Shown here: piece by piece, positions 11,620 through 22,517 of the stretch
How the letters are laid out: the number at the start of each line of letters is the position of its first letter
How positions within the stretch are numbered: position 1 is the first letter of the stretch
Assembly: GCA_029215795.1 (NCBI GenBank)
Contig: JARDYH010000002.1
Span: 278,636,310 to 278,700,309 of the forward strand
Length of the DNA stretch: 64,000 bases
Direction: 5' to 3'
Source of the DNA: Anniella stebbinsi
Lineage: Eukaryota; Chordata; Lepidosauria; Squamata; Anniellidae
The notes under the pieces: model-generated
What the model saw: only the letters and a program-made list of their open reading frames with translations
What the model was told of the DNA's origin: nothing
The model's database searches: none
Position numbers and translations under genes: made by a program

Positions 11620-11960
11620 GTAGCTGTGCGTCTCAACGAAAGAAAGATTCCAGTGGGGATTTAAAAGAAACTTTACTTTACGTACTGGTAACTTAAGGTC
11701 AGCCATTACTGAACAGTCCAGTCAAGGGAAGAAGAAGGAAGTAGAAGGGAGGAGACAGGAAATGACAAAGCAAGGTCAGCCATTACTGAACAGTCCAGTC
11801 AAGGGAAGAAGAAGGAAGTAGGAGGGAGGAGACAGGAAATGACAAAGCGAGCATTAGGTCAATCCCCTCTCACCTTGTTCACAACTTGGGAGGGGTAGCC
11901 AGAGAAGGGGCAGGCATTCACTCATGACATCACAAGCTCTGCCCACCAAACTACACCCAT
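11620..11960 (-). mobile_element. Solo LTR (minus strand), retrovirus/LTR-retrotransposon type
   Basis: Matches the solo LTR at about 19243-19466 when reversed. Shared landmarks, in order: TGATGTCATGA, CTGCCCCTTC, ATTTCCTGTCTC, ACTTCCTTCTT, TAAAGT.TCTTT.AAA, CTGGAAT and GAGAC near the end. No internal retroviral genes are present. Ends are approximate (within about 15 bp) and no target duplication was identified. It contains a 77-bp tandem duplication. Confidence 0.6.
11697..11850. repeat. Two tandem 77-bp units inside the LTR
   Basis: The unit beginning GGTCAGCCATTACTGAACAG occurs at 11697 and again at 11774 with very few differences (AGTAGAAGG versus AGTAGGAGG). The position corresponds to the upstream (U3-like) half of the LTR. 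Confidence 0.9.
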
Positions 11961-12721
11961 GATTAGCATTAATCCGAAAGGGCAGTGGAGGCTTATACAA
12001 CCAAAATGCGATCAAACATCGGAGAAATATTAAAAGTCGTGTTTAATTGACACCTTGGAAATGCGCGTTAACGGAGGCTATAAGTCGCATACACGTCTGA
12101 TCTGCGCCCCGCTCGTGTGTACAAAATGCCGTCAGAACAAAGTAAAGGCGACCCAAATAAGCCGTGAAGAGGCACCCCTGTATATAGGTTTTGCTGCTGA
12201 AATTTCAAACTCTCACAGTGCCGATAGGCTGCTGTACAATGAGTTAGCTGAGAAGCTTGGGGCAAAAACATGCTTTGTTGCTACTAATCAACAACAGTGG
12301 CTGGACAGAATTCAACTTTTTCTTTCTTTCTTTTTGTGACTGTTTCTCTCTCTCTCCTTGGCAAAATTGTAAGGACCTATGGTTATATGCAATAAAATCA
12401 AATGACTGACTGAGCTGGCCAGAGTCACATGTCTCCAATTTCTTCCTTCCCAACCTGCAGAATTCAAGGGAAGGAAATGTTTCGAGGCTAAAGGCAGAGT
12501 GCCAATTAGAGGCTGCCGTTCTGCCAGGCCTTCTGCCTTCCCTAAGCTTCCCAGCAAGCTGACATATGGCTTTTCATTTTACCACCTTGAGTATGCAATT
12601 ACTTCAACTGAAAAGAAAACATTTTATAACATAAGGCACGTTTTAGGTCCAGCCCAGATTACTCCAGCGCAAGTGCCCTTATCAACTCACTCTAGTTATG
12701 TTGCTGTTTAAGACAGCCTTC
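11961..12721. other. Intergenic; CpG-rich fragment then unique sequence
   Basis: 12000-12160 has the ATGCG/GCGTTAA/GTCGCAT composition seen at 6604-6948 and 19033-20148, suggesting an element fragment. The rest shows nothing recognisable apart from a short TTTCTTTC run near 12325. Confidence 0.35.
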
Positions 12722-12803
12722 TTCAAGTTGGTGCCCTCCAGATGTGCTTCATGTCCCAGTCAAATGCATCTGGAGGACAGCAGGTTGGGGAAGGTTGGTT
12801 TAA
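12722..12803. repeat. Short palindromic repeat (CATCTGGAGG family)
   Basis: GGTGCCCTCCAGATG ... CATCTGGAGGACAGCAGGTTGGGG forms a hairpin. Related copies lie at 16287, 23690, 27215, 28420 and 45640. Confidence 0.55.
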
Positions 12804-13126
12804 GAACAGGACAACCATTATGCCTGCATGAGTTTAGTTCGTTCCTATTTGTCAGACATGCTTTTAATTAAAAGAGTCATGGATAGTATCTAGTAGATGT
12901 TAAAAATTTCTGATTGGCCATACCTCTCACATAGTTTTGGCTATATTGTAGTGCTGTTTGGAATTAGTCTTTATGAACTTACATAATTGCTTCTGGCAAT
13001 TGATTCTGAATATCTGCCAGTTGAACTATTACAATGCTAGTGGAGGAAATAAACACATCAAAACAAGAAACTCAGCCAAACCTCACTAATGTTTATTAGG
13101 AATATTTCCTGACGCTTCCATTGCAT

Positions 13127-13262
13127 TAAAGGTGCAATCGTATGAACATTTAGACAAAAAAAAGTCCTACAACTCCCAGCACTCCCCAGACAGCTTGGCT
13201 CGCTGAGGAATGCTGGGAGTTGTAAAACTTTTTTCTGTCTAAACATACATAGGATTGCATGT
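13127..13262. mobile_element. Palindromic MITE-like repeat (TGTTTAGACA...ACTCCCAGCA), copy 1
   Basis: GTGCAATCGTATGAACATTTAGACA ends mirror TGTCTAAACATACATAGGATTGCA, with inner arms ACAACTCCCAGCA and TGCTGGGAGTTGT. The same architecture is seen at 29968-30087 and 52735-52870. No coding potential. Confidence 0.75.
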
Positions 13263-13686
13263 CAAATGAATAGTGTGAGTTCCATACATTGAAAACTCTT
13301 GCCACTATGAATGTGATAGTCACAGAGGTTTTTATTTTTTGCTACAAATAAGGAACGTGCCTACCATTTCAAATGTGAGCCAGAATTCAACATCCTGTGT
13401 ATACAGAGAGCAGAACGCTCCTATGGGATCCTAGTATCACAAACTGGCTCCAAGTTTAGTGAGCAAAATGGTCTCTAATAATGCCACCAGTGGGCTGTGG
13501 TGGCTTTATTTGGCAGCAGCAGGGCTCCAAGCAGCTTCTGACCACTGAGTTTAGCTGTCATTTAATTTTCCACAATACCTGTTGCTCTGGGACATTGTGG
13601 GAAATTTAAATGAAAGTGAGACTGCCTGGTGCTCCTTGGAGTGCCAGGCCAGGAGAAAAAAGCAATTAAAGGATGGAGTAAGAAAC

Positions 13687-14018
13687 TAAGGTGACCCTAT
13701 GGAAAGGAGAAGAGGGCTCCTGTATCTTTAACGGTTGCATAGAAAAGGGAATTTCAACAGATGTTATTTGCATGCATACAGCACCTTGTGAAATTCCCTC
13801 TTCATCACAACAGTTAAAGCAGCAGGAGCCCTGCCCTCTTTTGTAGAGTGACCAGATACAAAAGAGGGCAGGGATCCTGCTGCTTTAACTGTTGTGATGA
13901 AGAGGCAATTTCACCAGGTGCTGCATGCATACCAGTGACACCTGCTGTAATGCCCTTTTCTATACAACTGTTAAAGATACAGGAGCTATACTGTCCTCCT
14001 TTCCATAGGGTCACCCTA
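13687..14018. mobile_element. Dimeric palindromic hAT-like MITE (TAGGGTGACC ends), copy A
   Basis: TIRs TAAGGTGACCCTATGGAAAG and its near-inverse at 13999-14018. The 7-bp sequence AAGAAAC flanks both sides (13680-13686 and 14019-14025). A further TGACCAGATAC-type end lies mid-element near 13850, so the 332-bp unit looks like two about 160-bp palindromes in tandem. No ORF. Confidence 0.8.
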
Positions 14019-14044
14019 AAGAAACACATCAGTTGTGGGAGCCC

Positions 14045-14400
14045 CACTAGGGTTAAGAATATAAGAAGCGCCATGCTGAATCAGACCAAGGGTCCATCTA
14101 ATCCAGCATTCTGTTCACACAGTGGCCAACCAGTTGTTGACAGGAACCCACAAGCAGGACACGGGTGCAACAGCACCCTCCCACCCATATTTCCCAGCAA
14201 CTGGTGTATGTAGGCTTATTACCTCTGATACTGGAGGGAGCACATAGCCATCAGGACTAGTAGCCATTGACAGCCTTCTCTTCCAGGTTCTGGAGCCCTG
14301 GCAGCTGCCTCAGGATGTCAGGTGCTGATGCCAGCCTTCAGTTCCCTCCTGTCCACCTACCCGGTATAACCTTCCCTCTTGCTTCTGCCGGGAGTAGCCT
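14045..14400 (+). repeat. Interspersed repeat (GAATCAGACCAAGGGTCCATC family)
   Basis: The landmarks ATAAGAA, CAGACCAA.GGTC, TCAGCATCCTG-like, CAACAGC.CCCTC.CCC and GGAGG recur in the same order at 42950-43145. The family is common in squamate sequence as I know it, but I cannot name it. Non-coding. Confidence 0.5.
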
Positions 14401-14558
14401 GTGCACCAGTGGTCTGGAGAACAGTGGTTGCCAGGAGGCTTAATAGTACAATATGAAGGCCTCATCCTGCCTGAGTCACAGTGCACACAGACAAGCTATA
14501 CTGCACCACACCCCAAGGTTGCAGGTGAAGCAAATGGGACTTATACTGGGGCCCTATG

Positions 14559-15069
14559 TAGGGTGACCATCCGTCCAGATTTGTCCGGACATGTACGGAA
14601 AATGGGGAGCAAATCCTCATCCGGGGGGAAAAACTGTTTTGGGGGGCCAAATCCGGAAATTTAGCCCCCCAAAAGGGTGACCAGATGGCCCTGGGGCGAT
14701 CCAGGCCAACCAGGGGGAGGCGGGGGCAAACTGGGGCGGTGGGGGGTCACGCGGCGGTGGCGGGAGGCGGGCGGGCGGTGCGGGTGGCGCGAGGCACTTA
14801 CCTGCTGGGGTGTCCGCTTCCCTCTGGTGCTCAGAATCTACTGAGAAACAGGCTTCGCGGCCTGTCCCTCAGTAGCGCGCCGGTAAGGAGGTAAGGAGCG
14901 CGGGGTGAGCGGCGCGGGGCGAGTGGGCGGCGTGAGGCGTGCGTGCGAGCGGGGCGGGGGGCGGCGTGAGGGGCGGGCGGCGCGGGCGTGTGGTGGGGGG
15001 GTTGTTTTGGGTGGGTGGGGTGGCGGGGGGGGGGACTGGGATTTTGGTTCTCAAAATCTGGTCACCCTA
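14559..15069. mobile_element. hAT-like element with TAGGGTGACC ends and CpG-rich interior
   Basis: Perfect 10-bp terminal pair TAGGGTGACC and GGTCACCCTA, flanked by a perfect 8-bp target duplication, GCCCTATG (14551-14558 and 15070-15077). A third, internal end AGGGTGACCAGAT lies at about 14674. About 14690-15040 is extremely GC- and CpG-rich. No transposase; non-autonomous. Confidence 0.85.
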
Positions 15070-16286
15070 GCCCTATGTCAATTGCTCCACACCCTGTTCA
15101 GGATTGAAACCTTCAAAGTTTTTGTTTAATTATAAGCTGACTCCCATTGCTATGCTTCAAACACAGTTATAGAAAACAGATTTTTTGAGACCAGAAACTC
15201 CCCTGTGAACTTCTGCTAGGATCCTGAGCTTACGAGTGCTGCTCTTGTAAAGAATTCCTCTCCAAATGCCAAATTCAACCTAACTGAGCCACAATAAACA
15301 AAATAAATCCTTTTGAAATCCAACCAGTTTTGAAAGGGATTACCCTTCCTCTTGGTGCAATCGCCAAGATCCATCGCCAGAAAAAATATTCTATTTCATG
15401 CCAGTTTAAGGTGGGGGGGGGGGAAGAGAGAAAATAACCCGAGCTCTCCTTAGGTTAATTGCCTGTCAGAATGACACAGATTGCTGCTAATGTTTACATT
15501 GGACATTTCTTTCTACCATGGATTATCCTCATTTGCCCTTTGATTTGCACTGCCCAAAGTGCCAGGTACTAGAAATCTGTCTTTGATATGCTACATATAC
15601 AGTACCAATTACAGAACAGCTAAAACAATCCTTCTTCTTTCCTTGTGGCAAAAGCAGGCCATGAGAACATGATTCGATGTGTTCCTTGGATGGAAAATAC
15701 GAGATAATTCCTCAGGGAGCAGATATCTCTCCAGCACCATCCCCCCACCCAGATGACCCCAAGAAAGGATAAAATTCATTAAGACTTAGATTTGGAGGAG
15801 AGAAGTCCTCATTTTGGCGAACACAACACTGTCAACCTGGAACCGTAGGTGATCCTCACACAAATCAAGATAACAAAACACCCTTTGGCACATTCTAACT
15901 CCACAGGCACATAAAAGACTAATTTTGAGAAGGAAACATGGAAAACACCCAGCATTTGGGTGGCATTTGTTGTTTTCAAAATAGGTTCCTGAGAAAGCAC
16001 AAAACTGCAATCCCTTTATAACAGATGAACTTAAGAAATCAGCCAACTATTTGACCTCCCCATTTATGAGTTTCTTGGGTGTTCATAGGATATGTGTATA
16101 ACCTTGGTGACTGGAGTGTAAACCACATAGCAATTGAAAACGCATAGTACATACAGCTCAAGTAAAACTTACACCGCTTCCCAATAAAATTTAATAAATT
16201 ATAGATGTCACAACATCCCACAGTAACAACAGAGTAACACTGTATTACATATATATATATAATATAATTACTTTGTTATTTACAGC
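15070..16286. other. Intergenic, nothing recognised
   Basis: Unique-looking AT-rich sequence with a G run near 15412-15422 and a short TATATA run near 16248. No exon or repeat is identified. Confidence 0.45.
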
Positions 16287-16425
16287 AGCCTCCCCCAACC
16301 TGGATGCTGTCCAGATCTGTTGAACTATAATCCCCATCATCCCCAGCTAGCAGGTTATTGGCTGTGCTGGCTGAGGATACTGGGGTTGTAGTTCAACACA
16401 TCTGGAGGGCACCAGTTTGAAGAAG
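16287..16425. repeat. Palindromic repeat (CATCTGGAGGGCACC family)
   Basis: Hairpin arms CCCCAACCTGGATGCTGTCC...GAACTATAATCCCCATCATCC and GGGGTTGTAGTTCAACACATCTGGAGG fold on each other. Same family as 12722, 23690, 27215 and 28420. Confidence 0.6.
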
Positions 16426-16484
16426 GGTAATATTCTTTGACATATTTGTATATTGCTATTATATCATATATGCATGTATGTATC

Positions 16485-18940
16485 ATGGTCGGATCACTTT
16501 CTATTGAGGTTTAGACTTTCGGCATCCTTTCCCCTCTGCAAGGGTGGGGGGCCTATTAAAATGGTCCGCACCCGGAGGCTAATGGACTCCAATGGATTCA
16601 AGAAGGCTCTGGGGGATTTTCCTGCTGATATGGCCGGTGCTCCTGTCGAAGCCCAGGTCGCTCTGTGGAATGCAGAGATGACCCGGGCGGTTGACACGAT
16701 CGCACCCAAGCGCCCTCTCCCTCTGAGCAGAGCTCGGCCAGCTCCTTGGTTTACACCTAAGCTGAGGGCAATGAAGCAAAAGGGGAGACGGCTAGAACGC
16801 AGGTGGAGGAAAACTCGTGCTGAGTCTGATCAGACACGGGCTAGAGCTCATTATCGAGCCTACTCTGTGGCGGTGAGGGTGGCGAAGAGACAGTTCTTCT
16901 CCACCAGCATTGCATCTTCACAGTGTCGTCCGGCGGAGCTTTTCCGGGTGGCTCGTGGCCTGCTACACTCTGGGCCAGGGCGAGAGATGGTGGAACCCTC
17001 GGTAGCACGCTGTGACGAGTTTGCACGGCACTTTGAAGATAAAGTCGCTCAGATTCGTCTTGAGTTGGACATCACGCTTAATGCAGCTCTGCTAGTAGAG
17101 GCGTTCAGAGCACCGTCTGGTCCAGTTTTATTGGATAAGTTTCAGTTACTGAGGCCTGAGGATGTGGACAAGGTGTTTGGCCAAGTCCGGTTGACCACTT
17201 GTGTGCTTGACCCTTGCCCGTCATGGCTAATTATATCAAATAAGGATGGGACCGCCGGCTGGGTCCAGGAGGTTGTAAATGCCTCCTTGAGAGAGGGAGT
17301 GGTGCCGGCCTCGTTAAAAGAGGCGGTAATCAGACCACTCCTGAAAAAGCCTAACCTGGACCTGGAAGATGTTAACAACTATAGGCCGGTGGCGAACATT
17401 CCTTTCCTGGGCAAGGTGCTTGAGCGGGTGGTTGCAGGACAACTCCAGACACTCTTGAATGAAACGGATTATCTAGATCCATTTCAATCGGGTTTCAGGC
17501 CTGGTTTTGGACCAGAAACTGCCTTGGTCGCCCTGTGGGATGACCTTCGCCGGGAGAGGGACAGGAGAGTGCGGCCCTGTTGGTTCTCTTGGACCTCTCA
17601 GCGGCTTTCGATACCATCAACCATGGTATCCTTCTGGATAGGTTGTCTGGGCTGGGAGTTGGAGGCACTATGCTGCAGTGGTTCCGCTCCTACTTAGATG
17701 GCCGTTTTCAGAAGGTGGTGCTGGGGGACTATTGCTCTGTGCCATGGCATTTAAGCCATGGGGTTCCACAGGGCTCTATTTTATCCCCTATGCTGTTTAA
17801 CATATACATGAAGCCGCTGGGAGAGGTTATTCGGAGATGTGGGCTGAGATGTCACCAATATGCGGATGACACCCAGCTCTACCTCTCCTTTTCAACAAAC
17901 CCAGGTGAGGCAGTGGCTGTTCTGAATCAGTGCCTGAGCACGGTAATGGACTGGATGAGGGCTAACAAACTGAGACTCAATCCAGACAAGACGGAGGTAC
18001 TGTTAGCGGGTGGTTCGTCTGTCCGGCGAGGTGATGTTCACCCTGTTCTGGAGGGGGTTGCACTTCCCCTAAAGGATCAGGTCCGTAGTTTGGGGGTGCT
18101 CTTGGATCCAGAACTGTCACTTGAGGCACAGGTGAACTCGGTGGCAAAGAGCACCTTTTACCAGCTTAGGCTGGTATACCAACTGTGCCCTTATCTGGAC
18201 AGAGATAGCCTAGCTACAGTTATCCATGCTCTCATAACCTCTCGTTTGGATTACTGCAATGCGTTATACGTGGGGCTGCCTTTGAAAACGGTCCGGAAAC
18301 TTCAGCTGGTACAAAACAGGGCAGCCAGATTGTTAACGGGGACTGGCCAACGAGACCATATTACGCCAGTCCTTTTCCAACTTCACTGGCTGCCGATGCA
18401 GGTCCGGGCCTAATTCAAAGTGCTGGTACTAACATTTAAAGCCCTAAACGGCTTGGGGCCAGGTTATCTAAAGGAATGCCTCCTCCCATATGTACCTGCC
18501 CGGACCCTAAGTTCATCTACAGGGGTCCTTCTCCGTGAGCCCCTGCCAAAGGAAGTGAAGCAGGTGGCCACTAGGAGGAGGGCTTTCTCCGCTGTGGCAC
18601 CCCGGCTGTGGAATGAGCTCCCCAGAGAGGTTCGCCTGGCGCCTACTTTGTACTCTTTTCATCGCCAGGTGAAGACCTTTTTATTCTCCCAGTATTTTAA
18701 CAGTTAAATTAACTCAATTTTAATCCTTGCTGTTTTAAATTTGTATTTTAATCTGTATTAATTCCTGCTGCTTGGTTTTATTCTGGTTGTGTTTTTATAT
18801 TGTATGTTATTCTGTGTTTTTAGATTGTGGCTTGTTTTATATTTTTAAAATGATTTCATGGTTTTAATTTTTGTGAACTGCCCAGAGAGCTTCGGCTATG
18901 GGGCGGTATAAAAATGCAATAAATAAAATAAAATAAATGT
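16485..18940 (+). mobile_element. 5'-truncated, defective LINE (L2/CR1-like, Jockey superfamily)
   Basis: A LINE ORF2 copy beginning inside the endonuclease domain at the WSDHF motif (16486-16500), followed by the linker region and the reverse transcriptase. RT landmarks are NNYRPVANIPFLGK (about 17377-17415), AFDTINHGILLDRL (about 17605-17645), HGVPQGSILSPMLFN (about 17757-17800) and the catalytic YADD (17859-17870). The C-terminal part includes APRLWNELP (about 18598-18624). The frame is broken: one single-base shift near 17560-17580 and an in-frame TAA at 18411-18413. The 3' UTR carries GCCCAGAGAGCTTCGGCTAT and ends in AATAAA repeats. ATGTATGTATC flanks both sides (16474-16484 and 18941-18951), consistent with a target duplication. 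It cannot encode an intact protein. Confidence 0.9.
16486..18704 (+). pseudogene. LINE ORF2 remnant (endonuclease C-end, reverse transcriptase, C-terminal domain)
   Basis: Coding part of the element above. Frame 1 is used to about 17570, then another frame from about 17560 through 18704, interrupted by TAA at 18411. Downstream of that stop the frame continues as FKVLVLTFKALNG, where related elements keep an open frame, so the stop is a point mutation. Codon-level preservation is otherwise very good, which suggests a young copy. Confidence 0.85.
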
Positions 18941-18960
18941 ATGTATGTATCTATTCTCCT

Positions 18961-18977
18961 CCCCCCCCCCCCCCCCC
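18961..18977. repeat. C homopolymer (about 17)
   Basis: Uninterrupted C run just downstream of the LINE target duplication. Confidence 0.9.
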
Positions 18978-19032
18978 GCATTTTGGCTTGTTAAATGGTT
19001 ATCTTTTTTAAGGCTGTTTTTGTGTGTCTTTG

Positions 19033-20148
19033 GGTGCCTCTACAAAAGCGATTTAAAGCTCTTTCAAGGCGCATTACAGATTTTCCCTTTACAAGAGCTG
19101 AGCGCAAATCATGCGCACAGGCGCTTTTTATCTCCTATTATGCAGATTTTCGCATTTGCGTTAAATAGCGAGTTTTATTTACCACGGAGTAAGAGCACCT
19201 TATGTCCATGTAAACAACTTTCTTTGCAGTCGCATTAACGATCAGAGTGGGCTGACTGTCGTGATGTCATGAATAGAACTGCCCCTTCGTTGGGAACACC
19301 TTCTAGTTTTTAGTTCAGTTTTATTTCCTGTCTCGTCCTGGCCACTTCCTTCTTGGTCTCCGTCTCTCTGGATGGAAGCTCCAGGAAGAGGTGACCCAAC
19401 ATGAACTGTAAATAAAGTGTCTTTAAACTCCCATCCTGGAATATGTTTTTCATGGAGACACGGGGCCAAACGAGAGGTGGTTTCACAAGAAGGAGGGGAG
19501 GTTCAGTAAGAATGTGCGGATGTGCGCATAATTAAGCGATCTGCTTAGACAAATCGTCCCCTCGCTTCTTGGTGGGTTCCTGACATGAGCTGTGTGTGTG
19601 TGTGTGCGCATGTGTATGTTTTACATCACCAAAACGACAAGGTATTACTGAGAAGGGAAGAAGGGAAAATGGTTGATCTCGCTGGGAAGAGGAGGGGGAA
19701 GGAACGAAGTAGCCTCCACCTGTCTGTTTTGGCATGCGTGTGTGCGAGGCACATTCCCATTTATTCCTGAGCAGTTCACTTGAAATGGCAATTGGCGAAA
19801 GGGGGGGGGGGGAGAGACAGCCCTGACTAAATGGCTGTTGGATGGGAAACTTTGCACATCGAGACAAAGGGAACAGGTCCAACAAGTGATTACTGGCCGG
19901 TAACCCAGGTAACCCAGGTTACCAAAGGCAGGAGATTCTGGTGGGCGGGGAGAGGGGAATTTCCTCCGGGTAAAAGCGCATTTCTTTCAGCACTGTTCCC
20001 TGCGTGTATACAACTTTTAATTGCCTTCCCAGAGAGCCCGTCATCCACTTCGAAGGCTCTCGTGTATAGGTATGAGGTGCAAACGCGCTTATCAGGAAAT
20101 GCGCATAATCGGGAACCAGGCGTCAAAGCGAATTCTTGTAGAGTGAAC
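19033..20148. mobile_element. Candidate CpG-rich TIR element (CTCTACAA ends)
   Basis: The left end GCCTCTACAAAAGCGATTT and right end AAAGCGAATTCTTGTAGAG pair imperfectly. The flanks inside both ends carry ATGCGCA, GCGCTTT and GCGTTAAA motifs like 6604-6948. The middle is split by the solo LTR and holds other sequence, including a (TG)n run at about 19591-19606 and a G run at 19801-19812. Boundaries are a hypothesis. Confidence 0.4.
19243..19466 (+). mobile_element. Solo LTR (plus strand)
   Basis: Homologous to the reversed LTR at 11620-11960. It has GTGATGTCATGA near the start, TTATTTCCTGTCTCG, then AATAAAGTGTCTTTAAACTCC (AATAAA at about 19412, poly(A)-signal-like) and ends near CATGGAGACA. 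No internal viral genes. Ends are approximate. Confidence 0.6.
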
Positions 20149-22053
20149 ATTTATTTGTTTACGATGTTTGTTTTCTGATTTTTTTTGTAAACCAATTCAA
20201 TTGGTTTTTCCAGAGAGGAGGCACATAAATGTTTTAAATAAATAAATGTCTTACTTAACATGGTTATTATTGTAGAGGACTTTAAAGAGTAGATATAGGC
20301 AATATCTAAATGCTATTCTGTATAATATAATACAATAAATGCTATTCTATATAATATGCAGTATAAAAATGCTATTTATACAAATAGCCACTACCCTACT
20401 CATCTGTAGCAAGTAAAGATCTTCTCCAGGTAACAGGTAGGGAGACCTTACAAAAGTGAGTTCTTTGTTTCATGTGCACTTCAAGTGGGCAGAATGGTAA
20501 GTAAAAGGAGGGGGCTTTTATGAACTCATTTGCAAGACTTATTTTAGTCGTGATAGTAATATTTTTTGCAGAATTCTTCCTGCATTCGCCTCTATCCTTA
20601 GAATATATGACAACAAGCTTAAGTAGCCTAGAACCTAGAGAGTCATAGAGATAGCTGACAACTAATTGTAAAATCAGAATAAAATTAAGTTTAAAAATTT
20701 TCATTATTTGAAAATCAGTACTGTAATGTTCCTGACACAAAACTCATTCCAGTCTGGCTGGCATGCAGTATTAATAAATTATGTCCTGGCACAGAACTGC
20801 TCAAAACATTTATAAGTAGGTAAAAAATGGAGCTTCACTAATTCCTTCCACTTGACTGCACTGAGTGGACTCTACATCCTTCTATGTTCACGAGATGATC
20901 AGGAATTAAAATCACTTTTGGCCAAATCACCTTCCATTAATCAAGACGAATAATAATTTATTTTGCAAATAATCACAATGGTATTATTACATCAATAATG
21001 ATACTAGGTACTTGATGTTTAATTCCATTGCACTGTATTTTTAAACACACTTTGGTATTGTAGTAATTTGCCTTTATGAACTCTATTGCACTAACTTTGA
21101 TTAAATAATGATCATAGTTATATAAGGAAAGACAGGTACTGGCAAATATGCTCTGTGGGGGGCAACTTCTCTGCCACTATGAAACCTTCAAGGTTCTTGA
21201 ATCACCTGCAATGGCCACTTCAACTGGAATACTAGGAGCTGTTCTGTCTGGTTTCACTCCTCCCGTCAAGTCACTATGATGCCCCATTTTCTATAGCTTT
21301 CCTCAGTTGGTCTCTTCCATACATTAATGTATAACATGTGGAGAAGGGAGTGAGGCTGTTCCTGCTGGCCCAATTTGATGTTGCATAACCCGCTGGTCCT
21401 ACCCTCTGACATCCATGTGTTGCATGTGGCATCTGCAAAGGGGAGCCTACATGGCATACGTAGAGCACACAGCCTCCCAATCGCATGGCATACGTAGAGC
21501 ACACAGCCTTCCAATCGCATGGTAGTCTACATGAGTACAATAATACACATACAGGTTTCCCTTGCAGGTGTTGCATTAAACGCAAGGACGTTGGGGATGG
21601 CAGATCATGTGATGTCAGGGGCAGAGCCAGCAGGTGTGGCCCCACTCCCTCCCCATGAACATAAAGGTGTATAGACCCTCTGGGGAGGCCTTTAGTGTAT
21701 GATCTTTCCACCCAGTACCCACATTACTTTACACTATTTAGCACCTGAGTTTGCTCTCTTTTCTGCCTTCTTTTCTGTGGTGCCTTCTGTTTCTTCTTCA
21801 TTTGATCTCGCGTTCCACCCAGTATTCACTCCTGTAAAGGTTAGTAACAGTGGTGCAGTTAGGTATTTTTAGACAGGTCTTATCAGTGCTCCCCTCTTTA
21901 GATGGCAATTTGTTTGTCTTACTTCCAAATGCAGTAAGCTGTATTTGGGGGCCCTCTTGCTCATTCTGCTCAGCGGGCCAGAGTCAGATTAACCATTAGG
22001 CTAAAAGGGTTACAATTTTAGGCCCACATCTTTTTTAGTCCTTTGGTCTTGCA
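20149..22053. other. Intergenic, mostly unrecognised
   Basis: A LINE-like tail (CCAGAGAGGAGGCACATAAATG then AATAAATAAATG) lies near 20205-20250. Loose repeats of AAATGCTATTC occur at 20308-20375. Two 35-bp tandem units containing CATACGTAGAGCACACAGCC lie at 21451-21520. No exon. Confidence 0.4.
21451..21520. repeat. Two 35-bp tandem units
   Basis: TGGCATACGTAGAGCACACA... occurs twice in direct succession with a single C/T difference. Confidence 0.85.
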
Positions 22054-22351
22054 TAGGCTGACCATATGAAAAGGAGGACAGGGCTCATGTAACTTTAACA
22101 GTTGTAGAGAAAAGAGAATTTCAGCCAGTGTCATTTGTATGCAGTTAGCTCCTGATGAAATTCCCTCTTAATCACAACAGTTAAAGTTGCAGGCACTATA
22201 CTAGAGTGACCATATACAAAAGAAGGCAGGGCCCCTGCAACTTATTTCACCAGGAATTAATTGCATACAAATGACACTGGCTGAAATTCCCTTTTCTCTA
22301 CAACTGTTAAAGCTACATGAGCCCTGTCCTCCTTTTCATATGGTCAGCCTA
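22054..22351. mobile_element. Dimeric palindromic hAT-like MITE, copy B
   Basis: Ends TAGGCTGACCATATGAAAAG and its inverse, CTTTTCATATGGTCAGCCTA. A perfect 8-bp target duplication GTCTTGCA lies at 22046-22053 and 22352-22359. An internal AGAGTGACCATATACAAAAG end sits near 22204. Same family as 13687, 22518 and 34319. Confidence 0.88.
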
Positions 22352-22359
22352 GTCTTGCA

Positions 22360-22517
22360 GCTCAGCCGCAAACCTCAAGGTAACCTTGGATCAGCCACTC
22401 TTTCTTAGCCTTATCTTCCTCAAAGGGTTGTTGTTGTGTGGATAGAAAGGAAGGGAAATCCATGTATGTATGACATCTTGAGCCCCTTGGAGAAATGTAA
22501 TAAATAAATAAAGCCAT
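22360..22517 (+). repeat. LINE/SINE 3' tail fragment
   Basis: CTTGGATCAGCCACTC...GGGTTGTTGTTGTGTGG...GAGCCCCTTGGAGAAATG followed by AATAAATAAATAAA, a common retroposon tail type. Confidence 0.5.

Noticed and set aside
14690..15040. CpG-dense block as a gene promoter or GC-rich exon
   Set aside because: It lies wholly inside an element with perfect TIRs and an 8-bp target duplication. No splice sites or conserved protein are visible. Frames there encode only low-complexity Gly/Arg/Pro.
16453..17697. Long open frame as an intact retroposon or domesticated gene
   Set aside because: The RT is split by a frameshift and a stop, with LINE tail and flanking duplication; no sign of purifying selection or splicing.
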